From contig WGAD01000082.1 in the NCBI GenBank assembly GCA_015489255.1, positions 1-6,445 of the forward strand: a stretch of DNA of 6,445 bases, read 5' to 3'. The first letter of the stretch is position 1. Each line of letters begins with the position of its first letter. Made by a program: the position numbers and the translations under genes. Below the pieces are notes generated by a model that worked only from the letters and a program-made list of their open reading frames with translations, was not told the DNA's origin and made no database searches. Below, in pieces: positions 1 through 5,240 of this stretch. Source of the stretch: Anaerolineales bacterium (GTDB lineage Bacteria; Chloroflexota; Anaerolineae; Anaerolineales; Villigracilaceae).

Positions 1-525
1 CAGGTGCAAGATCGCGGCAACGCTGCCGAGAGCCTGCAGCGCGCCATGGAAGCCCAGCAACACAGCCAGGAAGTTTTGCAAGAAGTCATGCAACGCATGG
101 AGGAACGCGAAAACAACGGTCCATCGCAAGGCAAACGACCGGACGACAAACCGGCACCTCCCAACAAAGGGCCGGACGACAACGGACACAGAGAGGGCAA
201 CGGGCTGCCGCCCGAAAGCACCCCTCAGATCCCAACGGAAACCGAGTCCGGGGCCGTTGACGACGGCCCTGCCGACACATTAGATGAGCCTGAAGCCAGC
301 GCGCAAGACGTTGAAGATGATGCCATCGACAGCGAAAATGAAGATGAAGACAGCGAAGGTGAGAACGGCAACAGCGGTGAGAACGGCAACAGCGGAAACA
401 ACGGCAACAGTGGAAACAACGGCAACAGTGGCAACAGTGGCAACAGCGGTGACAACGGCAACAGCGGTGACAACGGCAACAGTGGCAACAACGGGAACAA
501 CGGCAACAAACCCGCCCGCCCTTAG
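1..525 (+). CDS. Acidic protein with Gly/Asn/Ser hexapeptide-repeat tail (5'-truncated)
   Basis: The reading frame is open from the first base and ends at TAG 523-525, so this is the C-terminal 174 codons of a longer protein; the GTG at 4 is probably an internal Val codon. Three zones are visible. Codons about 8-37 are Ala/Glu/Gln/Leu-rich and should form an amphipathic helix or coiled coil (NAAESLQRAMEAQQHSQEVL). Codons about 38-119 are Pro-rich, then strongly acidic and probably disordered. Codons 120-169 are Gly/Asn/Ser hexapeptide repeats, followed by a short Lys/Arg/Pro end. No catalytic motif is visible. The helical part resembles the C-terminal region of Chloroflexota proteins carrying DUF5667, often found near sigma factors, but the diagnostic part would lie outside the window, so this is only a suggestion. 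The low-complexity tail suggests an extracytoplasmic or surface-exposed region. A strong terminator follows 28 nt after the stop. Confidence 0.72.
   Translation, partial: QVQDRGNAAESLQRAMEAQQHSQEVLQEVMQRMEERENNGPSQGKRPDDKPAPPNKGPDDNGHREGNGLPPESTPQIPTETESGAVDDGPADTLDEPEASAQDVEDDAIDSENEDEDSEGENGNSGENGNSGNNGNSGNNGNSGNSGNSGDNGNSGDNGNSGNNGNNGNKPARP
358..507 (+). repeat. 18-bp tandem coding repeat (G-[E/N/D]-N-G-N-S)
   Basis: In-frame 18-bp units encode the hexapeptide Gly-(Glu/Asn/Asp)-Asn-Gly-Asn-Ser. The order is two GENGNS units (358-393), two GNNGNS units (394-429), two 9-bp GNS half-units (430-447), two GDNGNS units (448-483) and a degenerate GNNGNNGN end (484-507). Variants occur in adjacent pairs, as expected from stepwise slippage or unequal crossing-over in which pairs were copied together. 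Confidence 0.9.
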
Positions 526-552
526 GCAGGGCAACCTCTTCTTTCTCCCCTA

Positions 553-585
553 CCAAACAACCGGCCTCACTCGCCGGTTGTTTGG
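553..585 (+). terminator. Rho-independent-type hairpin after the repeat-tail gene
   Basis: A perfect 13-bp stem (553-565 with 573-585) encloses a 7-nt loop, 566-572. It lies 28 nt after the stop at 525 and before the -10 box at 597. The downstream T tract is short (CCTTT), so termination efficiency is uncertain, but position and stem perfection fit a terminator that separates the first gene from the lepB operon. Confidence 0.72.
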
Positions 586-596
586 CCTTTATGGAG

Positions 597-602
597 TATA
601 AT
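597..602 (+). promoter_or_regulatory. Putative -10 box of the lepB operon promoter
   Basis: A consensus TATAAT lies 38 nt before the lepB ATG and just after the upstream terminator, which would give a 5' leader of roughly 30 nt. No good -35 hexamer lies at 16-18 nt: the nearest candidate, TTGTTT at 578-583, is only 13 nt away and sits inside the terminator stem. There is no TGn extension. The promoter is plausible because of position and the perfect hexamer, not a full match. Confidence 0.45.
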
Positions 603-639
603 TTCTCTCATCTTAAGCAAGGGAGCCTTAACCCGTATC

Positions 640-1233
640 ATGAATTCTGCCTCTCCAGAAACACTGCCGCCCCCGGCTCCAGAAACACAGCCCGAGGCCC
701 GTTCCGGCGGCTGGCGCTTTCTGATCGACCTGATTGAAAACATCCTGCTGGCGCTGGTCGTCTTTCTGGCGATCAACACCTTGACTGCCCGCGTGCGCGT
801 AGACGGGTACAGTATGCGCCCAACACTGGAGAACGGAGAATATGTGCGCGTCAACCGCATGGCGTATGAGTTTGGCGATCCGCAACGCGGCGACATCATC
901 GTCTTTCACAGCCCTCTCAACCCGCGCGAGGATTTCATCAAACGCATCATCGGCCTGCCGGGCGACACCATTGAAATCCGCAACGGGCAGGTTTTCGTCA
1001 ATGGCTATGCCATCGAGGAGCCCTACATCCAGGCCGCTCCAGCCTATCGCGGCAAATGGGAGGTGCCAGCCGGGCACTTCTTCGTGCTGGGTGATAACCG
1101 CAACGATTCATCCGACTCGCACGCCTGGGGCACCCTGGATACAGAGCTGGTCATCGGCAAGGCCGTCCTCGTCTATTGGCCGCTGGAAGAGGCGAAGATA
1201 CTCTCTCATCCGCAGCTGATCCCCACCCAATAA
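640..1233 (+). CDS. lepB: Signal peptidase I
   Basis: This membrane-bound serine protease (S26A family) removes signal peptides from proteins exported by Sec or Tat. The 197-aa length is typical of compact Gram-positive-like enzymes. After a Pro-rich cytoplasmic N-terminus (residues 1-24) there is one transmembrane segment, about 28-48, then the catalytic domain. Box B contains the nucleophile Ser58 (DGYSMRPTL). Box D contains the general base Lys101 (DFIKRIIGLPGD). Box E is GDNRNDSSDSHAWG at 151-164. All catalytic elements are intact. The ATG at 640 is chosen because GGGAG at 621-625 precedes it, though 14 nt is a long spacing; the transmembrane segment also starts at the expected distance. 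It is the first gene of a probable four-gene run, 15 nt before deoC, downstream of a TATAAT box. The neighbours are not functionally related in an obvious way. Confidence 0.96.
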   Translation: MNSASPETLPPPAPETQPEARSGGWRFLIDLIENILLALVVFLAINTLTARVRVDGYSMRPTLENGEYVRVNRMAYEFGDPQRGDIIVFHSPLNPREDFIKRIIGLPGDTIEIRNGQVFVNGYAIEEPYIQAAPAYRGKWEVPAGHFFVLGDNRNDSSDSHAWGTLDTELVIGKAVLVYWPLEEAKILSHPQLIPTQ

Positions 1234-1248
1234 GGTCTGGAGAATCCC

Positions 1249-1998
1249 ATGACGACCCTCTCCTTCCTGCTTGAACAAGCGCGGGAATACGAACACCAAC
1301 TGCCGCCAATGCCGGAAATGCCCCCGCCGCCCGCAGGCGCAGCAATCGCCAGCTGGATCGATCACACCCTGCTCAAAGCCACAGCCACGGCAGCGCAAAT
1401 CCGGCAGCTCTGCCAGGAGGCCCGGCAATACCAATTCGCCACCGTATGCGTCAACCCGGCCTACGTCTCCCTGGCCACTGAACTGCTGCAAAACAGCCCG
1501 GTCGGTGTTTGCAGCGTCATCTCGTTTCCGCTGGGCGCTCACAGCCCGGAGCAAAAAGCGGCGGAAGCCCGCGCGGCCATCGTCGATGGCGCTCGTGAAA
1601 TCGACATGGTGTTGAACATCGGCGCGCTGAAAGGCGGCGATTACCCTCTGGTATACGAAGACATACAGGCCGTCGCGGAAGCCTGCCATCGAAACAACGC
1701 CCACCTGAAGGTGATCATTGAAAACGCCTACCTGGAGCGGTACGAAAAGATCCTGGCCTGCCTGCTCAGCCGGGAAGCCGGCGCCGATTACGTCAAAACA
1801 TCGACCGGATTCGCCCCCAGTGGCGCCACCACCGAAGATGTTGCGCTCATGCGCCGCGTCGTCGGCCCGGCGCTCGGCGTCAAAGCTGCCGGCGGCATTC
1901 GCACGCTAGAAAGCGCGCGCGCAATGATCGCAGCTGGCGCTTCACGCATTGGCGCCAGCGCCGGCGTGAAAATCGTCGAGGAGGCCAGCAAGAACTGA
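1249..1998 (+). CDS. deoC: Deoxyribose-phosphate aldolase
   Basis: This class I aldolase (EC 4.1.2.4) cleaves 2-deoxy-D-ribose 5-phosphate into glyceraldehyde 3-phosphate and acetaldehyde during cytosolic deoxynucleoside catabolism. The family residues are present: Schiff-base Lys183 in ADYVKTSTGF, the second active-site Lys212 in GVKAAGGIR, and Asp119 in EIDMVLNIG. The C-terminal phosphate-binding Gly-rich loop RIGASAG is also seen. At 249 aa it is longer than the usual bacterial length of about 220, because of a Pro-rich N-terminal extension (residues 1-32) before the conserved start IDHTLLK. The ATG at 1249 follows TGGAGA at 1238-1243 with good spacing, so the extension is likely translated. 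The stretch after Glu158 reads NAYL rather than the more usual Thr-Cys/Gly variants, a mild difference outside the catalytic lysines. The gene starts 15 nt after lepB and is followed after 1 nt by the zinc-ribbon gene. No other nucleoside-catabolism gene is in the window. Confidence 0.96.
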   Translation: MTTLSFLLEQAREYEHQLPPMPEMPPPPAGAAIASWIDHTLLKATATAAQIRQLCQEARQYQFATVCVNPAYVSLATELLQNSPVGVCSVISFPLGAHSPEQKAAEARAAIVDGAREIDMVLNIGALKGGDYPLVYEDIQAVAEACHRNNAHLKVIIENAYLERYEKILACLLSREAGADYVKTSTGFAPSGATTEDVALMRRVVGPALGVKAAGGIRTLESARAMIAAGASRIGASAGVKIVEEASKN

Positions 1999-1999
1999 T

Positions 2000-2269
2000 A
2001 TGACGCCCGCCAATTCGCAAGTTTACGTTTGCCCGGAATGTCAAACCGGTCACCTCAAACCCGGACACATCACCTACGCCGCCTGGCTGGACGAGGATGA
2101 CGTGATGCTCATCCCGCAATTCTCCGCCTGGATTTGTGACGTTTGCGGCCACATCGATTACGACGAAAATTCAGCCCGCCTGCTAGAGGCGCTCTTCAAC
2201 GGCGGCCCATCTGTGCGCCGCAGCCCTTTCGGCGCCAAAAAGGACAATCCCCCTCCCCGCAAAGCCTGA
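2000..2269 (+). CDS. Small YgiT-type zinc-ribbon protein
   Basis: This 89-aa soluble protein has two Cys-X2-Cys knuckles, Cys11/Cys14 (VCPEC) and Cys46/Cys49 (CDVCGHIDYD), spaced as in a four-cysteine zinc ribbon. The layout resembles YgiT-type zinc fingers, the N-terminal domain type of MqsA antitoxins, but there is no following helix-turn-helix domain; the end (residues 71-89) is a basic, Pro-rich tail. A zinc-binding structural or nucleic-acid-binding role is inferred, and no enzymatic function is visible. The ATG lies 1 nt after the deoC TGA. The nearest Shine-Dalgarno-like sequence, GAGGAGG at 1978-1984, is 15 nt from the ATG inside deoC, so translation probably depends on coupling to deoC. 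No toxin gene accompanies it, so an antitoxin role is unlikely here. Confidence 0.82.
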   Translation: MTPANSQVYVCPECQTGHLKPGHITYAAWLDEDDVMLIPQFSAWICDVCGHIDYDENSARLLEALFNGGPSVRRSPFGAKKDNPPPRKA

Positions 2270-2272
2270 AAC

Positions 2273-2276
2273 GAGG
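2273..2276 (+). promoter_or_regulatory. Ribosome binding site fixing the start at 2285
   Basis: GAGG (part of GAGGTG, 2273-2278) lies 8 nt before the ATG at 2285. An alternative in-frame GTG at 2276 would overlap this site and have no site of its own, so the shorter protein is preferred. Confidence 0.6.
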
Positions 2277-2284
2277 TGCTCCCG

Positions 2285-2815
2285 ATGTCCCCTCAAACAC
2301 AACGACTGGTTTCCATAGACTTGCTGACCTCCTCCTTTCGGGTGGTCGGCAAGGTCGTCGTATCCTCCACCGGATTAACCGGGCAACTCAACGACCCCAA
2401 CACCTCTTTCCTGGAGATCATCGATGCCCGCCTGGCGCGCACGCACATGCCTACCAAACTGGCCTACCGCTTCGACGTTTTGCGGCTGGCCAAACCGCAG
2501 GTTTTTGCTATCTTCGTCCAGCGCCAACTGGACCTGGGGCCGCGAAAGATGGTACAGGGCGGGTTCCAGCAAATGAACGCCTACAAAGTTCACCTGGCGA
2601 CTGCAACGTATGAACTCAACGGCACGCTGGAGGTGCCCGGGCGCTTCAACTTTGCCGCTCTGATGGTCGAAGGCAAGCGCGATTTCATCCCCCTGTACGA
2701 TGCCAGCCTGCGGGCTTCTCTTATTCCATCTATGCGCATTGAAAGCGAGGCCATGCTGTTCAACCGCACGCACGTCGACTGGCTGGGCATGGACAACGAT
2801 TTGCTCCCGGAGTAA
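2285..2815 (+). CDS. Uncharacterised two-module protein (176 aa)
   Basis: I do not recognise this protein with confidence. It has no signal peptide, membrane segment, cysteine or catalytic motif, and its composition suggests a soluble beta-rich cytoplasmic protein. It contains an internal duplication: residues 18-73 and 109-164 align at an offset of 91-92 residues. Both copies share the pattern aromatic-x-hydrophobic-x-Gly-x-hydrophobic-x-Val, then Phe-x4-Asp-Ala-x-Leu, then a Pro eight residues after that Ala, and a later Val (FRVVGKVVV versus YELNGTLEV; FLEIIDARL versus FIPLYDASL). This style recalls DUF6812-like proteins of Chloroflexota and related groups, but that name is a weak recollection. 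The start at 2285 is favoured over GTG 2276 by the GAGG site. It is the last gene of the lepB run, 15 nt after the zinc-ribbon gene, and ends 20 nt before the -35 box of the tRNA promoter. Confidence 0.8.
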   Translation: MSPQTQRLVSIDLLTSSFRVVGKVVVSSTGLTGQLNDPNTSFLEIIDARLARTHMPTKLAYRFDVLRLAKPQVFAIFVQRQLDLGPRKMVQGGFQQMNAYKVHLATATYELNGTLEVPGRFNFAALMVEGKRDFIPLYDASLRASLIPSMRIESEAMLFNRTHVDWLGMDNDLLPE

Positions 2816-2835
2816 AAGTCGCCGGCGATTTTCCC

Positions 2836-2863
2836 TTGACCGATGCGTTATCTATGGTAAAAT
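2836..2863 (+). promoter_or_regulatory. tRNA-Glu promoter (TTGACC-16-TAAAAT, extended -10)
   Basis: A -35 box TTGACC (2836-2841) and a -10 box TAAAAT (2858-2863) are separated by 16 nt, and TGG directly before the -10 gives an extended TGn element. Transcription would start near 2870, about 5 nt before the mature tRNA. This is the best sigma-70-type promoter in the window and indicates that the tRNA is transcribed independently of the upstream operon. Confidence 0.8.
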
Positions 2864-2874
2864 ACCAGCCGCTT

Positions 2875-2947
2875 GCCCCCATCGTCTAGTGGACCAGGAC
2901 GCAGCCCTTTCAAGGCTAAAACCGGGGTTCGAATCCCCGTGGGGGCA
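2875..2947 (+). tRNA. tRNA-Glu (anticodon TTC)
   Basis: The 73-nt gene folds as a complete cloverleaf. The acceptor stem is a perfect 7 bp (2875-2881 with 2940-2946) with discriminator A2947. The D stem is GTC/GAC (2884-2886 with 2898-2900). The anticodon stem is 2902-2906 with 2914-2918. The loop CTTTCAA (2907-2913) has anticodon TTC at 2909-2911. The T arm is CGGGG-TTCGAAT-CCCCG (2923-2939). The outer anticodon-stem pair (27-43) is a C-A mismatch. The 3' CCA is not encoded and must be added after transcription. Besides decoding Glu codons, bacterial Glu-tRNA feeds tetrapyrrole synthesis by the C5 route; any link to haem demand of the neighbouring cytochrome is speculation. It has its own promoter and terminator. 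Confidence 0.97.
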
Positions 2948-2950
2948 TAC

Positions 2951-2983
2951 ATAAAACACCCGCCGCATGAGCGGGTGTTTTAT
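2951..2983 (+). terminator. Rho-independent terminator of tRNA-Glu
   Basis: A perfect 13-bp stem (2951-2963 with 2971-2983) with a 7-nt loop is followed by TTCTT. It begins 4 nt after the tRNA 3' end. The A-rich left and T-rich right arms supply part of the U tract. Loop sequence CCGCATGAGC is shared with the next hairpin. Confidence 0.88.
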
Positions 2984-3016
2984 TTCTTCGCATCCTGCAA
3001 GCGTGTTTCAGGGGAA

Positions 3017-3054
3017 GACAAAACGCCGCCCGCATGAGCAGGCGGCGTTTTGTC
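3017..3054 (-). terminator. Terminator of the redox operon (probably bidirectional)
   Basis: A perfect 14-bp GC-rich stem (3017-3030 with 3041-3054) encloses a 10-nt loop. It lies 21 nt beyond the stop of the multihaem cytochrome on the minus strand, where the arm ends in GTTTTGTCTT. On the plus strand it also ends in a T-rich stretch, so it may stop leftover transcription from the tRNA side. Confidence 0.82.
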
Positions 3055-3075
3055 TTTGGGCAAGGTCAATGGAAT

Positions 3076-4659
3076 TTAATCGTCGTCGCCTTCGCCACCC
3101 TGGTTGTCGGTATGGCAAGCCAGGCAGGTGTATGTGCGCACCGTGCTGGGGTGGCAGGTCTGGCAGGTTGTGCCGCCATGGTAGATGCCGGTACCCTCTT
3201 CGTCCACGCGCGGTTCGGGGTGCGATAGGTTGAACTTGGCCGGTCGCCAGGCCGAGGTGCTGTGGCAGGCCGCGCAATCCGTGCCCAGGGCGCCAGCGTG
3301 CCAGCTCGGTTCTCCGTGGCAAGAGACGCAACTGCTCGACAACCCTGCATACTGGTTGTTCGTGTGGCAGCTTTCGCACCGCACATTGACGTGCGCCCCC
3401 GTCAGCGGGAAGCCGCTACGATCGTGATCGAAGGTGGCGTCATCCCAGCGCGTTGGCGTATGGCAAGCTTCGCATTGCGTGCCAAAGCGGCCATCGTGGG
3501 CATCATCCTGCTTGTGGCAGGAATAGCAATCTTGCGGCGTCCCCTGGAATTTACCGTTGAGGTGACAGGCTTCGCAGGCGACCTCCTGGTGGGCGCCTTC
3601 CAGCGGGAAAGCCGCCAGGTTGTGATCGAAATTGGCCGGCGTCCAGCCCGCAGGCGTGTGGCAGCTCTCGCAGGCCGTGCCAAAGCGTCCATCGTGGGCA
3701 TCATCCTGTTTGTGGCAGGAATAGCAATCCTGCGGCGTGCCCTGGAATTGGCCGTTGATATGACAGGCCTCGCAGGCGACATCCACATGCTGGCCTTCCA
3801 GCGGGAAAGCCGCCAGGTTGTGATCGAAATTGGCCGGCGTCCAGCCCGCAGGCGTGTGGCAGCTCTCGCAGGCCGTGCCAAAGCGGCCCTCATGGGCGTC
3901 GTCTTTCGTATGGCAGTCCACGCATTGAGCCGGGGCGTTGGCAAAGTCCGTCGGCGTCCGCACATTCTCATGGCAGGCAGCGCATTGCACCTCCACGTGC
4001 TTGCCCTCCAGCGGAAACGCCAGCGCATCGTGAGAGAAGGCCGCGCCAAACCGATCGACTCCATCGTGGCAAGCCAGACAATCGGCGCCAAAATCTTGCT
4101 GATGCTGAGCCATAAAAGCGCCATCGCGCTCCTCATGGCAGGCTACGCAAGTCTGCACATCAAAGGTAGTCAGCGAATCGCCATGACAATCGGAGCACTG
4201 GAAGGGGAAGCCGTTCGCTTGCCGTTGATGCCCCTGCAACGAAAAGCCCAGGGTCTCGTGCGGGAAGTTGTCCGGCGTCTGCAAGGTCAATTCGCTGGCC
4301 GGGCCTTTGTGCTCTGTATGGCAGGCCGCGCAAAACAAGTCTGGATCCCGCTGGGCAATGATGCCATGCAGGCTGGCGGGATCGGCCTGTTCCTGGGCGA
4401 TGTTGGTATGACAGGCCATACAGCGATCGGCCATTGTTTCAGATGACCAGGGGGCCACATGGCAGGCAGAACACTGCCCTTCCAGATCGGCGTGGGAGGT
4501 CACTCCGCCGATCGTTCGTCCAGCCCTGGCGTTCAATTTGCCCGGGCTGAACATGACGCCGCCACGGGCCAGCGCCGTCATGCCAACGAACCCCAGCATG
4601 ACCAGCGCCGCGATGATGCCCGCGGGCGTCAGGCATCCCAAACGTGAACGGGAACGCAT
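3076..4659 (-). CDS. Membrane-anchored 20-haem cytochrome c
   Basis: This 527-aa protein has 20 Cys-X2-Cys-His haem c sites, at residues 63, 80, 110, 155, 171, 194, 226, 246, 264, 296, 312, 330, 362, 378, 396, 428, 444, 462, 499 and 512. The N-terminus has a basic stretch (RSRSR) and one hydrophobic segment, about 13-31, an uncleaved anchor or signal peptide, so the haem domain is extracytoplasmic. LGC at 7-9 is not a lipobox because no hydrophobic stretch precedes it. Residues 253-450 are three 66-aa, three-haem units, with diverged relatives on each side. Conserved FDH and (H/Q)-x-V histidines are candidate distal ligands. The class is cytochrome c3/c7-like multihaem protein, and its role is inferred as electron transfer or storage outside the cytoplasmic membrane. 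The start has a strong AGGAGG site (4665-4670, spacing 5) overlapping the stop of the cytochrome b gene. It is the last gene of the operon. Confidence 0.95.
   Translation of the reverse strand: MRSRSRLGCLTPAGIIAALVMLGFVGMTALARGGVMFSPGKLNARAGRTIGGVTSHADLEGQCSACHVAPWSSETMADRCMACHTNIAQEQADPASLHGIIAQRDPDLFCAACHTEHKGPASELTLQTPDNFPHETLGFSLQGHQRQANGFPFQCSDCHGDSLTTFDVQTCVACHEERDGAFMAQHQQDFGADCLACHDGVDRFGAAFSHDALAFPLEGKHVEVQCAACHENVRTPTDFANAPAQCVDCHTKDDAHEGRFGTACESCHTPAGWTPANFDHNLAAFPLEGQHVDVACEACHINGQFQGTPQDCYSCHKQDDAHDGRFGTACESCHTPAGWTPANFDHNLAAFPLEGAHQEVACEACHLNGKFQGTPQDCYSCHKQDDAHDGRFGTQCEACHTPTRWDDATFDHDRSGFPLTGAHVNVRCESCHTNNQYAGLSSSCVSCHGEPSWHAGALGTDCAACHSTSAWRPAKFNLSHPEPRVDEEGTGIYHGGTTCQTCHPSTVRTYTCLACHTDNQGGEGDDD
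3310..3903 (-). repeat. 198-bp tandem repeat, three units, each coding three haem sites
   Basis: Units span 3706-3903 (residues 253-318), 3508-3705 (319-384) and 3310-3507 (385-450). The first two share an uninterrupted identical 93-bp block (3793-3885 and 3595-3687), and the rest of those two units differs by scattered substitutions. The third unit is clearly diverged but keeps the 66-residue length and the three CXXCH positions. The ratio of identity to divergence indicates one recent duplication on top of older ones. Confidence 0.93.
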
Positions 4660-4668
4660 TGCATCCTC

Positions 4669-5220
4669 CTACTTCAGAAAAGTGGCGTAATACAGCGCTG
4701 CGCCAATGTGCAAGAAGGCGGCAGCAAACATGGCTACGCCGAGCGGAATGTGAATGGCGTGCCACAAGGCCAGCATACGGCGCGCCTTCCGCAGCGCGGC
4801 CTCGGAAGCCCGCCCCTCAATGATGGTGCCATCTACCGTGCGCGGCACACGGGTATAGATATAGCGCCCGATGAAACCGCTCCCGACAATGACCACCATC
4901 AACAAGGTGGTAATGCCCGCCAGTCCGTTGTACTTCCAGGACGTGTGCAAAAGCACCATGTAGGGGCCAACCAACCCGGTGTAAATGTGGAATTCTAGCC
5001 AGTGGGCCATGCGTCCCCAGCGGGCGTTGCGGCTGCGTTTGCGCAGGCTGTAGAGCGTCTCGGTCATCAGCATGAAGGTAAAGCCCAGGATCCCCAGGGA
5101 ATGCCCAAAGAGATCGCCAGAGGCGGGCACTTCCCGCGTCCACCAGATGACGCCGGCGTAGATCAGGTTGAGCAAGATGATGGTGATCGCTGCCAGCCAG
5201 AGTTCACGTCCTCGTAACAT
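4669..5220 (-). CDS. Dihaem membrane cytochrome b subunit
   Basis: This 183-aa integral membrane protein has five predicted hydrophobic segments, about residues 8-27, 39-56, 77-93, 100-122 and 154-178. Two helices carry histidines 14 residues apart, His78/His92 and His157/His171, the spacing used by cytochromes b to hold two stacked haems across the membrane. His40 and His73 are further histidines. A basic loop lies at about 60-70 and another region rich in Arg/Lys at 137-148. The family is inferred as cytochrome b/b561-like, related to ferric reductase-type or hydrogenase b subunits; the exact family is not certain. It would pass electrons between the flavoprotein or quinone side and the 20-haem cytochrome. 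The ATG at 5220 is chosen over an upstream in-frame ATG at 5268, which would overlap the preceding gene, because AAAGGAGA (5225-5232) precedes it. Gaps are 20 nt upstream and 9 nt downstream. Confidence 0.87.
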   Translation of the reverse strand: MLRGRELWLAAITIILLNLIYAGVIWWTREVPASGDLFGHSLGILGFTFMLMTETLYSLRKRSRNARWGRMAHWLEFHIYTGLVGPYMVLLHTSWKYNGLAGITTLLMVVIVGSGFIGRYIYTRVPRTVDGTIIEGRASEAALRKARRMLALWHAIHIPLGVAMFAAAFLHIGAALYYATFLK

Positions 5221-5240
5221 ACATTCTCCTTTCGCATGGG

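Noticed and set aside
358..507. CRISPR-like short regular repeats
   Set aside because: Units are 18 bp, in frame, without unique spacers, and encode a low-complexity peptide.
86..556. Minus-strand Cys/Arg-rich open frame that looks metallothionein-like
   Set aside because: The Cys-Cys-Arg pattern is the antisense of the Gly/Asn/Ser repeat, and the frame runs across the terminator. The plus-strand frame has sensible composition and ends just before the hairpin.
2000..2269. MqsA-like antitoxin of a toxin-antitoxin pair
   Set aside because: Only the zinc ribbon is present; there is no helix-turn-helix domain and no adjacent small toxin gene.
2814..2832. Possible weak terminator after the 176-aa gene (AAAA-G-TCG / CGA-TTTT with a CCGG loop)
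   Set aside because: The stem is only 7 bp with one bulge and begins inside the stop codon. It may slow RNA polymerase but is too weak to annotate.
3262..4446. Long plus-strand open frame (394 codons) opposite the multihaem cytochrome
   Set aside because: Its product is a repetitive Ala/Arg/Gly-rich string with no domain; the open frame arises from the repeated CXXCH codons on the other strand, which carries 20 clear haem motifs, a signal anchor and a strong ribosome binding site.
4633..4659. Lipoprotein signal in the multihaem cytochrome (LGC at residues 7-9)
   Set aside because: The cysteine precedes rather than follows the hydrophobic segment, so it cannot be a lipobox.
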